From contig CATOTJ020000002.1 in assembly GCA_951813525.2 (NCBI GenBank), positions 2,294,001 through 2,358,000 of the forward strand: a stretch of 64,000 bases of DNA. Reading direction: 5' to 3'. The translations under genes were made by a program, and so were the position numbers. A model generated the notes under the pieces. It did no database searches and was not told the DNA's origin. It saw nothing but the letters and a program-made list of their open reading frames with translations. This document shows, piece after piece, positions 52,173 to 60,311 of this stretch (position 1 is the stretch's first letter; every line of letters starts with the position of its first letter). The DNA is from Thermohalobaculum sp951813525 (GTDB lineage Bacteria > Pseudomonadota > Alphaproteobacteria > Rhodobacterales > Rhodobacteraceae).

Positions 52173-53150
52173 ATGTCCGATCGCACGCCCCTGGTGACCA
52201 TTATTGGCGGGTCAGGTTTTGTTGGCCGCTATATCGCGCAACGGATGGCGCGGCGTGGATGGCGGGTTCGGGTCGCTTGCAGGCGCCCGAATGAAGCGCT
52301 GTTCGTCAAACCTTATGGCGTTGTCGGGCAGGTCGAGCCGGTTCAGTGTAATATCCGCGACGATGCATCGACCAGGCGGGTCATTGCCGGTGCCGATGCT
52401 GTGGTCAATTGTGTCGGCGTTCTCTGGCAGAACGGGCGCAACCGGTTTGACAGCGTCCAGGCCGAAGGGGCCGCTCGGGTTGCTCGCCTGGCGGTGGAAG
52501 AAGGGGTGACCAAGCTGGTTCATCTCTCGGCGATCGGGGCGGATCTGGAAAGCGATTCGGAATACGCGCGGACCAAGGCTGAGGGCGAAGCTGCAATTTT
52601 GGAAGCCTGTCCTAGCGCGGTCGTGCTGCGCCCATCGGTCTTGTTCGGCACGGAAGATGGGTTCTTCAATATGTTTGCGGGTCTGACACGCTTTGCGCCG
52701 GTATTGCCTGTGGTTGGTGCCAGTACAAAGTTCCAACCTGTCTGGGTCGAGGATGTGGCCGAGGCCGCGGCACGCGGTGCCTGCGGCGATATCGCGCCCG
52801 GTGTCTACGAATTGGGCGGCCCACGGGTTGCCACACTGCGCGAATGTCTGTCGTTGATGCTGAAGGTCATTCGCCGCCGCCGCTTGATCACGGATGTTCC
52901 GTTCTTCCTGGCCCGGTTGAATGCCTGGTTTATGGAAAAGTCGGCCTGGGTCGGCGTGAAGCCGTTGCTGACCGCGGATCAGGTCAAACTGTTGGCGGTG
53001 GACAATATCGTCTCGGACAGCGCGAGAGGGTTTTCCGAGGTCGATATCGAACCGACCTCGATGGAGGCGGTGATCGAGAGCTATCTTTATTGCTATCGCC
53101 CATATGGTCAGTACACCGCCCTGGCCGAGGATCGCGCCCGCGCGATCTAG
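52173..53150 (+). CDS. Complex I NDUFA9-family NAD(P)-binding protein
   Basis: A 325-aa atypical SDR protein related to the NDUFA9 accessory subunit of respiratory complex I. The NAD(P) motif is VTIIGGSGFVGRYIAQRMAR. VNCVGVLWQNGRNRFDSVQA, VEEGVTKLVHLSAIGADLES and SEYARTKAEGEAAILEACPS follow (YxxxK present), then RPSVLFGTEDGFFNMFAGL. ATG at 52173 has GGAGA upstream at proper distance; ATG 52158 would add five residues. In alphaproteobacteria it is thought to belong with complex I or its assembly. The gene is followed 9 nt later by the GumN-like gene. Confidence 0.88.
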   Translation: MSDRTPLVTIIGGSGFVGRYIAQRMARRGWRVRVACRRPNEALFVKPYGVVGQVEPVQCNIRDDASTRRVIAGADAVVNCVGVLWQNGRNRFDSVQAEGAARVARLAVEEGVTKLVHLSAIGADLESDSEYARTKAEGEAAILEACPSAVVLRPSVLFGTEDGFFNMFAGLTRFAPVLPVVGASTKFQPVWVEDVAEAAARGACGDIAPGVYELGGPRVATLRECLSLMLKVIRRRRLITDVPFFLARLNAWFMEKSAWVGVKPLLTADQVKLLAVDNIVSDSARGFSEVDIEPTSMEAVIESYLYCYRPYGQYTALAEDRARAI

Positions 53151-53159
53151 AACGCGATC

Positions 53160-54149
53160 ATGCGGGTCCTTCTTTCCTTCCTGTTCTTTCTGTTCGCGCT
53201 GACGGGCGCGGCGCAGGCGAAGTGCGCTGGTAAGGACCTGTTCGCCGACCTGCAACGGACCGATCCTGCCATGGCTGAAACGCTGCTGCGCCGCGCGGGC
53301 GCGGTCCCCTATGGCGAGGGTCGGTTTTGGAAGATCGAAAAACCGGGTGTCCGGCCATCCTATCTTTATGGAACTTTCCATGTCGGCGAAGCGGTCGAGC
53401 TCGTGCCCGAATCGGCGTGGGCGGCGTTGGACGGGGCAAGGATCGCTTTGTTTGAAACAAAGCAAGACGCGCAGGCAGAGCTGCGCCGACGCATGACCCG
53501 CGACCGCGCGTTTATGATCGACCAAGACGCCCGCCCGTTTTCGGACCGCATGGGGCCGGATGACCTGAACATGGTCCGCAAGGCTTTCAGGTCCCGCGGC
53601 GTCGCGCTCGAAACGGCGGAGCGGTTCAAATCCTGGCTGCAAATCGGCCTGCTGGCCTTGCCACCGTGCCAGATTTTGCACGCCAGCGCCGATGCCGCAT
53701 TGGATGGCGTCATGGCACGCCGCGCAGCAGAGAAGGGCGTGCCGGAGGACGGGCTGGAGGAGCCGGGCGACGCGCTGGCGGCGTTAACACGTCTGCCCGA
53801 AGATATGGTGACGAAACTGATCGTCGCGTCTGGACGCGCTGCACCCTATGAGGAGGACGTCTTCCGGACCAATCTGGCGCTTTACGCTGCCGGGAAGATC
53901 GCGCTGATAAAGGTGTATTCCGATTGGCTGGCCGAAACCACGTCACCCGATCTGCAACTGCCGCGCGCCCTTGAAAAAATGTATGCAAGCATCTTGGTTC
54001 GCCGTAACCGGGCGTGGATGCCACGGGTTCTGAATGAGGCCGCGAAGGGCAATGCGTTCATTGCTGTTGGCGCGCTGCACCTTGGCGGTGGAACCGGTCT
54101 GATTGCTGGCCTGGTGCGCGACGGCTTTACGGCGCATCGAATGGACTGA
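53160..54149 (+). CDS. TraB/GumN family protein
   Basis: A 329-aa secreted protein with a signal peptide (MRVLLSFLFFLFALTGAAQA, cleavage before KC). TraB/GumN hallmarks are SYLYGTFHVGEAVELVPESA near residue 65 (the Y-GT-H metal motif) and FIAVGALHLGGGTGLIAGLV near the C-terminus. It may be a metal-dependent hydrolase in the periplasm, but the function is not established. It lies 9 nt after the NDUFA9-like gene, probably co-transcribed. Confidence 0.86.
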   Translation: MRVLLSFLFFLFALTGAAQAKCAGKDLFADLQRTDPAMAETLLRRAGAVPYGEGRFWKIEKPGVRPSYLYGTFHVGEAVELVPESAWAALDGARIALFETKQDAQAELRRRMTRDRAFMIDQDARPFSDRMGPDDLNMVRKAFRSRGVALETAERFKSWLQIGLLALPPCQILHASADAALDGVMARRAAEKGVPEDGLEEPGDALAALTRLPEDMVTKLIVASGRAAPYEEDVFRTNLALYAAGKIALIKVYSDWLAETTSPDLQLPRALEKMYASILVRRNRAWMPRVLNEAAKGNAFIAVGALHLGGGTGLIAGLVRDGFTAHRMD

Positions 54150-54578
54150 GCCCGGCTTGGGACCTGTTCCAATACGACTTCCAATACGACTTCCAATACG
54201 ACTTCCAATGCGACTTCCAATGCGACTGGACACCGGACAATGGAAATGCGCGGCCCCGAAGGACCGCGCGAGCCACTTAAAAATTTTCATCGTATTATTC
54301 TCGGGGTGACGATACTTGACGGCCCCTAAAACAGCCCCCGGCAACGCACCGCCACCCTTTTGAAACTGACCCTCTCGGATCGTGGATTAACTTTGGCGTA
54401 ACGAATCGATCTCATCAGTAACAAACGTCACAATATGATAAATTCCTGCATTCGCAAAGCGGTGGCTGGACGGTTGGCACCTGCAACGGTTAATGCCTCG
54501 GGTCATGGTATGGGACCACATGGCAGGCGGGCGAGCATCGTCGATCGCGGCGGACGTTAAGCGCCGGGCGGCCGCGCC
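54150..54578. other. Intergenic region with tandem repeats
   Basis: About 430 bases without a supported gene. It starts with five 12-bp tandem units (listed separately). A GC-rich hairpin-like stretch GCGCGGCCCCGAAGGACCGC (54250-54269) follows, with no adjacent T-run. The rest, up to the CoA pyrophosphatase start, shows nothing recognisable. Confidence 0.5.
54167..54226 (+). repeat. Five tandem 12-bp units TTCCAATACGAC
   Basis: Three identical copies of TTCCAATACGAC are followed by two copies with A-to-G in the eighth position (TTCCAATGCGAC). The array starts 17 nt after the GumN-gene stop. Because 12 is a multiple of 3, an antisense frame reads a repeating RIGS/SRIG peptide, but there is no gene signal. 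Likely a slippage-prone array. Confidence 0.9.
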
Positions 54579-55202
54579 ATGGCACTGACTTTGGCGGACA
54601 TACGCACGGCGCTGGCGTTGGCGCCGCTGGGGCCGCGGACGGATTTTGACCTGAACCCTGAAATTCGCGCCCGTCAACTTGGAGAGCATTTGGAACGGCC
54701 AGCGGCAGTTCTGTGTGGCCTGCGCCAGCGCGGCGACTGTCTGCATGTCGTTCTGACGCTGCGCTCGGCCCATCTCAGCACCCATGCCGGGCAGGTTGCG
54801 TTTCCCGGCGGCAAGATTGACGAGGGGGACGCGACACCGCTGGCCGCCGCGCTGCGTGAGGCAGAGGAGGAGGTCGGTCTGCCGACGGACGTGGTCGACG
54901 TGATTGGGTCGCTCGACCCCTATTTCACATCGACCGGCTTCCGGGTGACACCGTTCGTTGGCCTTGTTCCGGACGCTTGGCAGCCCGTGCCCGAACCGGG
55001 TGAGGTCGATGAGGTATTTGAGCCGCCGCTGGATTTCCTTATGGATCCGGCAAACAGGCAACGCCACCATCATGACCGCCTGGGCTATCGTCGCTATTAT
55101 TACGCCATGCCGTGGGAGGGGAGATATATCTGGGGCGCGACTGCCGGGATGCTGAAGGGTCTTTCCGATCGGATCGCCGCTGTTCAGGGACTGGGCTCAT
55201 GA
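54579..55202 (+). CDS. Coenzyme A pyrophosphatase, Nudix (NudL-like)
   Basis: A 207-aa Nudix hydrolase of the CoA diphosphatase type. Before the box the sequence AHLSTHAGQVAFPGGKIDEG matches the NudL-specific region (H-x-GQVAFPGG). The Nudix helix is DATPLAAALREAEEEVGLPT. It is expected to cleave CoA into phosphopantetheine and 3',5'-ADP. ATG at 54579. The CCA-adding enzyme gene overlaps its stop as ATGA. Confidence 0.9.
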   Translation: MALTLADIRTALALAPLGPRTDFDLNPEIRARQLGEHLERPAAVLCGLRQRGDCLHVVLTLRSAHLSTHAGQVAFPGGKIDEGDATPLAAALREAEEEVGLPTDVVDVIGSLDPYFTSTGFRVTPFVGLVPDAWQPVPEPGEVDEVFEPPLDFLMDPANRQRHHHDRLGYRRYYYAMPWEGRYIWGATAGMLKGLSDRIAAVQGLGS

Positions 55203-56356
55203 CCCGGCTGACAGAAGACTGGGTGACGGCAGGCGGCCCGCAAGCCGTTCTCGCAGCTTTGGGCGGTCAGGGCTTTTTCGTCGGCGGCTGCGTTCGTAAC
55301 GCCCTGCTGAATGCGCCTGTTGCGGATATCGATATCGCGACGCCGTTGGTTCCCGATGATGTCACTGTGCGGCTGAAGGCGGCCGGGATCAAAGTGGTGC
55401 CGACGGGCCTGCAGCATGGCACGGTGACGGCGGTTCCGCACGGCGAAGGGATCGAAGTCACGACCTTTCGCGCCGATATCCAGACCGACGGCAGGCACGC
55501 GGTTGTCAGTTTCACGACCGATATCGCAAGCGATGCAGCGCGGCGCGACTTTACGATGAACGCGCTTTATGCGGATTCGGAAGGGACGGTTATCGACCCG
55601 CTGGGCGGATTAGCGGATCTGCTGGCGCGGCGGGTGCGCTTTATCAATCGGGCGGGGGACCGGATCCGGGAGGACTACCTGCGCATCCTTAGGTTTTTCC
55701 GCTTTCATGCCTGGTATGGCGCCGATGGGATCGATGCCGACGGCTTGTCGGCCTGTGCGGCGCTTGCAGATGGTCTGGACCAACTGGCGCGCGAGCGTGT
55801 GGGGTGGGAGTTTCGCAAGCTTTTGGCAGCGCCCGACCCGGCCCCGGCAGTCGCGTCTATGGCCGCCGCCGGCATCCTGGCCCGCTGCCTGCCCGGTGCC
55901 GCTTCGGATGGCTTGGCACCTTTGGTCCATGCCGAACAGACATTTGGGCGCCCGCCAGATTGGATCACCCGTCTTAAGGTTTTGGGGGGAGAGGAGCAAA
56001 CAGACCGGCTGCGCCTTTCGGGCGCCGAGGCGCGCGCGCTGGATCTGCTTGGCGCCGCATTGGGCGAAGACCGCCCAGCGGTTGCTACTTATCTTCACGG
56101 GCGCGAGGCAGCGGAGCGGGCCAATCTGATCCGGGCCTCGTCAACCGGCGAAAATCCTGAGGCGGGTTCGGCGCAGATTGCCCATGGGGCGGCGCAGTCG
56201 TTTCCCCTTAAAGCAAACGATCTGATCGAGGCAGGGTTCACGCCCGGCCCGGATTTGGGCGCTGCACTGAAGGCCGCCGAGGCGCTTTGGATCGACAGTC
56301 AGTTTCAACTGGACAAGCAAACACTGCTGGGCCACGTTGCATCAAATAGGTCATAA
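55199..56356 (+). CDS. cca: CCA tRNA nucleotidyltransferase / poly(A) polymerase family
   Basis: A 385-aa class II nucleotidyltransferase that adds or repairs the 3' CCA of tRNAs. Motifs in the head domain: FFVGGCVRNALL, ADIDIATPLVPDD (the DxD metal site), GTVTAVPHGEGIEVTTFRAD and DAARRDFTMNALYAD. The neck has EDYLRILRFFRFHAWYG. ATG at 55199 overlaps the upstream Nudix stop; the longer frame lies inside that gene. A poly(A) polymerase role cannot be fully excluded, but length and motifs suit alphaproteobacterial Cca. The nearby tRNAs encode CCA, so repair is one likely use. Confidence 0.92.
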   Translation: MTRLTEDWVTAGGPQAVLAALGGQGFFVGGCVRNALLNAPVADIDIATPLVPDDVTVRLKAAGIKVVPTGLQHGTVTAVPHGEGIEVTTFRADIQTDGRHAVVSFTTDIASDAARRDFTMNALYADSEGTVIDPLGGLADLLARRVRFINRAGDRIREDYLRILRFFRFHAWYGADGIDADGLSACAALADGLDQLARERVGWEFRKLLAAPDPAPAVASMAAAGILARCLPGAASDGLAPLVHAEQTFGRPPDWITRLKVLGGEEQTDRLRLSGAEARALDLLGAALGEDRPAVATYLHGREAAERANLIRASSTGENPEAGSAQIAHGAAQSFPLKANDLIEAGFTPGPDLGAALKAAEALWIDSQFQLDKQTLLGHVASNRS

Positions 56357-56377
56357 CTACTGACTATTTGGTGGCGC

Positions 56378-56962
56378 ATGGAGACCCAAACGCTGATCGC
56401 ACTCACCGGAGTGGCGGCCTCGATGACGTGGACGCCCGGGCCGAACAACGTGATGCTGGCCGCGTCTGGCGCGAATTTTGGCTGGCGGCCCACGCTTTCG
56501 CACAGCCTTGGTGTCGCGATCGGCTTTCCGATCATGCTGATCGCGGTGGTGCTGGGGCTCGGGCAGTTGTTCAGATCCAATCCACAGATCGGGATCTGGT
56601 TGGGGTGGGCCGGTCTGTGCGTGATCCTGTGGTTCGCTTGGCGCATCGCAACCGCGGATGCTTCCAGCGATACGGCAAGATCGCGACCGCTGAACTTTGT
56701 CGAAGCCTGTGCATTCCAATGGATCAACCCAAAGGCTTGGACCTTCGCGATTTGGACGACTGCCAGCTTCGCGACGAACCTTCAATCGGCGGTGATTGCC
56801 GCCGGGATCTTTCTGATTGTCGGCCTCGCCTCGTCCCAGGCCTGGGTGGTTTTTGGATCGGCGATGGGCCGAATTCTGGGAACGGGAAACAAGCTGCGCG
56901 TCTTCAATATGTCTATGGCCATCCTGTTGGCCGCAAGTGCACTGGTTCTGATGTTCGCGTGA
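56378..56962 (+). CDS. LysE/RhtB-family amino-acid exporter
   Basis: A 194-aa inner-membrane transporter of the LysE superfamily with about six helices. Characteristic N-terminus: MTWTPGPNNVMLAASGANFG, then WRPTLSHSLGVAIGFPIMLI; after the third helix, EACAFQWINPKAWTFAIWTT. Such proteins export neutral or basic amino acids or homoserine lactones. The substrate cannot be read from sequence. It follows the CCA-enzyme gene by 21 nt. Confidence 0.88.
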   Translation: METQTLIALTGVAASMTWTPGPNNVMLAASGANFGWRPTLSHSLGVAIGFPIMLIAVVLGLGQLFRSNPQIGIWLGWAGLCVILWFAWRIATADASSDTARSRPLNFVEACAFQWINPKAWTFAIWTTASFATNLQSAVIAAGIFLIVGLASSQAWVVFGSAMGRILGTGNKLRVFNMSMAILLAASALVLMFA

Positions 56963-57011
56963 AAAGAAATATCGCTGAGGCTAGCAGCCGCGGCCTGATC
57001 TTGCCGTCACT

Positions 57012-57398
57012 TTAGTCGTCGTCCGGCTCGATCTGCGACAGGCGCCGCACAACGGTCTGACGCAGGTCCAGAAGGGCGGACAACAGGGCATCCGATTGGG
57101 CATCAACCTCCCCGCCGTCGGCTTTGCGGGCCATCCAGTCGGTGAAGCGGTTCAGATCGGCGATAAATTCCTCGGTATGACCTAAGTCTCCGGCCGACAA
57201 TCTTGACTGCCAGTCGGCCCACCATCGTCCGATCTCTGCCATTTCGGCATCGGTGGGCGTGCGTCTTGGGTGCGGCAGGATCGTTCCGTCCGGCCGGATT
57301 GTCGCAATCTTGTTCAACTCGATTCCGCGTTGGCGATTGGCGACTTCGACCCGGAAGACGGATACGTTCTTTTCGCCGTGACGGTAATAGAGTTGCAT
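57012..57398 (-). CDS. Hypothetical protein
   Basis: A 128-aa soluble protein I cannot assign. It begins MQLYYRHGEKNVSVFRVEVA, contains ATIRPDGTILPHPRRTPTDA and a Trp-rich helix IGRWWADWQSRLSAGDL, and ends in an acidic tail QIEPDDD. Composition and codon use look normal and no other frame in this stretch is convincing. It lies between the LysE-type gene (convergent) and the terminator of the RTX-Hint gene. Confidence 0.6.
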   Translation of the reverse strand: MQLYYRHGEKNVSVFRVEVANRQRGIELNKIATIRPDGTILPHPRRTPTDAEMAEIGRWWADWQSRLSAGDLGHTEEFIADLNRFTDWMARKADGGEVDAQSDALLSALLDLRQTVVRRLSQIEPDDD

Positions 57399-57497
57399 GT
57401 TTCCCCGGGCGCGCGTCCCGGCAACCTGCGACCGGGTCCACTTGGATTAATGCAGCGGGAACCTTGCGAAAAGAACAATCTGGCCCCTCAAACGGAA

Positions 57498-57521
57498 AGA
57501 GGCCGCCAGAAGGCGGCCTCT
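57498..57521 (-). terminator. Strong terminator after the RTX-Hint gene
   Basis: A perfect 10-bp stem AGAGGCCGCC / GGCGGCCTCT with a 4-nt loop AGAA. Read on the minus strand it is followed by TTTCCGTTT. It lies about 20 nt past the RTX-Hint stop. Confidence 0.8.
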
Positions 57522-57541
57522 GAATTCGCAATCCGAATGGA

Positions 57542-58258
57542 TCAGAGTTTGATCGCCCGCGCCTCGTAGGCCTTCAGCGACTGCCGTGCCGACGGACCAA
57601 AGCTGTCCGCGTCGTCCTGCAGTTCCGGGAAGATTGCATAGATCTCGTCACGCACCTGTTCTTCCATCCAGCTCAAACCCTGCTCGCCCGGGTGGAAGCT
57701 TTCAGATGGCGCACCGTTCGCGGTGACGATCTCGTGCCGGTCGAACAGCATGTGGAAGTACTCCACCTCGCCGCCTTCTTCGACATAGACCGTATCGCCA
57801 TTGACCAGATGCTTGGCCGTCGCCAGGACTTCCGGCTCGCCGAACATCAGCTCGGCCCGCCAATCGGTGATCAGCATCCGGTGCAACTGGCTGACCCGCA
57901 GGTCGCGGTCGTTGCCCAATGCGCCCTTCTTGATGACGACCGGGGCGATCTTGCCAAATGCTGCCATTTTGCGCGATCCGATCCAGCGCAGCTTCTGAGC
58001 GCCGTTGTCGCGTGTCTCGACCAGATCGCCTTCTGCCAGATCCTCGATCGCCTTTTCACCATCAGGCGTCATGATCATGGTACCGCGCGTGAAGCAGACA
58101 ATACGTTCGATCTCGGAGTAGGTGATCGTACCAACCAGGCTGCCAGGATCGTCAGGCAGGCCGCTGTAGATATCAACGGTACCGTCTTCGTCGTCACCCG
58201 CATTCGGGCGGACAACAAACGATCCACCCGGCGGAACGATCGGGCCGAGGTTCAGCAC
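57542..58258 (-). CDS. C-terminal Hint-domain part of a split RTX protein
   Basis: This frame encodes a Hint_2-type domain: CFTRGTMIMTPDGEKAIEDL with the first Cys, GDLVETRDNGAQKLRWIGSR, DLRVSQLHRMLITDWRAELM, and AKHLVNGDTVYVEEGGEVEY with FHMLFDRHEIV. The ATG at 58258 is only the first Met; the same frame is open upstream to about 58490 and reads RTX repeats (GGDGNDTLDGGDGDDTLIGG). So it is the second half of the gene that begins at 59973. The two halves are out of register by one base. Hint domains of this kind occur at the end of secreted Ca-binding proteins. Confidence 0.8.
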   Translation of the reverse strand: MLNLGPIVPPGGSFVVRPNAGDDEDGTVDIYSGLPDDPGSLVGTITYSEIERIVCFTRGTMIMTPDGEKAIEDLAEGDLVETRDNGAQKLRWIGSRKMAAFGKIAPVVIKKGALGNDRDLRVSQLHRMLITDWRAELMFGEPEVLATAKHLVNGDTVYVEEGGEVEYFHMLFDRHEIVTANGAPSESFHPGEQGLSWMEEQVRDEIYAIFPELQDDADSFGPSARQSLKAYEARAIKL

Positions 58259-58416
58259 ATCGTCATCGCCCGGAACGCTGGTGCCGCCATTGTTGCCAGC
58301 ACCGCCGCCTTCGACGGTGTCGCCAATTCCAGCGAAGATCAGATCGTTGCCGTCGCCCGCATCGACCGAGTCAGCGCCGGTACCGGTCGTGATCCGGTCA
58401 TTGCCGTCGCCACCGA

Positions 58417-59973
58417 TCAGCGTGTCGTCGCCATCGCCACCGTCAAGGGTGTCGTTGCCATCGCCGCCGCGACCGTTTCGTTTCCGGCAGAACCGGTGAA
58501 GGAGTCGTCCCCGGTCGTCAGCGAGAAGTCTTCAAAGTTCTGGAACGTGTCGTCGCCAGTACCAGTACCGGTCGCGGTGCCAGCGGCCACGTCAACCGTC
58601 ACAGGTGCGCCGGAGTCGGCATAGCTCAGTTCATCGATGTCATCGCCACCGTCCAGGCTGTCATTGCCCGAACCCGCTTCGACAAAGTCATCGCCGGCCC
58701 CGGTATCCAGGGTCACGCCGACCGTGTCGTTCGAAGCGTTCACGGCATCTTCGCCCGCGGTAAAGATGATCCGCTCGATTTCCGAGAACGTGTCGGTTCC
58801 GGTTGTCGTGCCTGCTGCCGTACCGGCCTCGTCACCGGTATAGCGGACGGTCACACCATTCGCTTCGTTGGAATAGTCGATGACATCGACCGACCCGTCC
58901 GGGTTATTGCCGAGCGTATTGTCTTCGCCGCCAATCAGGATGTCATCGCCGCCGCCGGAATTCAGGGTATCGTTCCCTGCCCCACCGGACAACGTGTCGA
59001 CCCCGTCACCGCCAGCCAGCGAGTTGTCCAGAGCGTTACCAAGAATGCTGTCGGACCCAGTTCCACCGATCGCATTTTCGTAGTTCGTGTTGTTTTCGTT
59101 TTCAGTAACGCCGCCAACGATCGTAGTTGCGCCGGTCGCCATATCGAATTCGACAGCCCCGGCGTCGTTGGAGAAATCGATTGTATCGATACCGGCGCCG
59201 CCATCAGTCGTATCGACACCCGAGCGTGCAATCACCGTGTCATCGCCCAGACCGGCAAAGATCTGGTCGGTACCGCCGTTTCCGTCAATCAGGTCATTAC
59301 CACCGACGGTATCGCTTGCGTCGCCGGTGTCACCGTAGATGATGTCGTTATCGTTCGCCGGGTTCGAAGCTTCGATGCCGCCGATGATGGTGTCGTTGCC
59401 AAGACCGCCATAGACCGTGTCACCGACAGACGATTCCGTTACGCCATCCGAGCCTGTGGTCGTGATGACATCGTCACCGTCGCCACCATAGACCAGGTCG
59501 CCGCCCGCAGTCGGGGAAAGACGAGCAAAGTTCGATGAAATCGTGTCATTGCCGTCGCCACCAAAGATCGTGTCGTCACCTTCATACCCGAAGATGCTGT
59601 CATTGCCCGTGCCGCCGTAGAACAACTGAACAACCGGCGCACCCGTCCCCGGGTCAGCCGTTGCGACCAACGGGGCTGCCGTATTGATAATCGGCGCACC
59701 GGTTATCGGGTCTGCAGTGACCTGAAAACGGCTGTCCAGCGTATCTTCACCGGCGCCGCCATAGATCGTGTCGTTGCCGTAGTTCGAATAGATCGTGTCG
59801 TCGTCGTCACCGCCATAGATCAGATCGTTGACCAGGAAGTTCGGACCGAACGTACCACCACCTATGATAATATCGTTGCCGGCAAGACCCGAAGCGAGAT
59901 TGTCGTTTACCGTGTCAAATGACAGGCCATTGTCGAGGGTATCGTCATTTGCGGTACCTGTAAGCGTCGGCAT
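58417..59973 (-). CDS. RTX calcium-binding protein, N-terminal part of a split gene
   Basis: A 518-aa frame made almost wholly of RTX-type nonapeptide repeats (GGDGNDTIS, GGTGNDSIF, GGLGNDTII, GGAGNDTLN and others). There is no classical signal peptide, as expected for type I secretion. The last 20 residues (AAAMATTPLTVAMATTR) are out-of-frame: in the next frame the same DNA reads GGDGNDTLDGGDGDDTLIGG and goes straight on into the Hint domain. The shift falls in a GCGGCGGCG run near 58488-58500, and the full length (57542-59973) lacks one base of a multiple of three, so a single missing base explains it. Confidence 0.82.
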   Translation of the reverse strand: MPTLTGTANDDTLDNGLSFDTVNDNLASGLAGNDIIIGGGTFGPNFLVNDLIYGGDDDDTIYSNYGNDTIYGGAGEDTLDSRFQVTADPITGAPIINTAAPLVATADPGTGAPVVQLFYGGTGNDSIFGYEGDDTIFGGDGNDTISSNFARLSPTAGGDLVYGGDGDDVITTTGSDGVTESSVGDTVYGGLGNDTIIGGIEASNPANDNDIIYGDTGDASDTVGGNDLIDGNGGTDQIFAGLGDDTVIARSGVDTTDGGAGIDTIDFSNDAGAVEFDMATGATTIVGGVTENENNTNYENAIGGTGSDSILGNALDNSLAGGDGVDTLSGGAGNDTLNSGGGDDILIGGEDNTLGNNPDGSVDVIDYSNEANGVTVRYTGDEAGTAAGTTTGTDTFSEIERIIFTAGEDAVNASNDTVGVTLDTGAGDDFVEAGSGNDSLDGGDDIDELSYADSGAPVTVDVAAGTATGTGTGDDTFQNFEDFSLTTGDDSFTGSAGNETVAAAMATTPLTVAMATTR

Positions 59974-60311
59974 TGGTCATCCTTTCGCGTGTTGAGCGCG
60001 ATCGATGCCAGCGAGTCAGACGGAGTCCGGGTGTAAATTACCCTTCTTCGAACCCTGCAGCGAGCCTTCAGGCTGCGAGCTGCAGATATGTCTTGTCACT
60101 TGCGTAGATCACGCATTTGCGACGAAAGAACTCCGTTTCCGAAGCAATGTAAAGCTAAATGCGTTCATTCGTGCTTCTTAACGATATTTTTCCACTTGTG
60201 GATGTTTGCCGCGCACATAGATGTCCCGATGCGAAACGAAAACCGCCCGGCAGGGTTAATCCCACCGGGCGGCGTTAACGTTGTTATGGGCTGGTCCGCG
60301 GGCGCCGGGGA
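59974..60311. other. Intergenic region upstream of the RTX gene
   Basis: About 340 bases between the divergently placed end of aatA and the RTX start. It holds the aatA terminator and presumably the RTX promoter. Short frames here have no family features. Confidence 0.5.
60239..60272 (-). terminator. Rho-independent terminator of aatA
   Basis: Stem CCGCCCGG (60243-60250) with CCGGGCGG (60265-60272), plus an inner GGG/CCC pairing. On the minus strand it is followed by TTTT. It lies about 40 nt after the aatA stop. Confidence 0.8.

Noticed and set aside
53158..53681. Several minus-strand frames antisense to gumN-like gene
   Set aside because: They lack signals and homology; the plus-strand signal peptide and motifs fix the real gene.
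54167..54226. Tandem repeat array as a CRISPR
   Set aside because: Units are contiguous with no spacers, 12 bp only, and no cas genes are in the window.
57692..58624. 310-aa plus-strand frame over the RTX-Hint gene
   Set aside because: It is antisense to the RTX repeats, made of Ala/Val/Pro-rich low complexity, and has no start signal.
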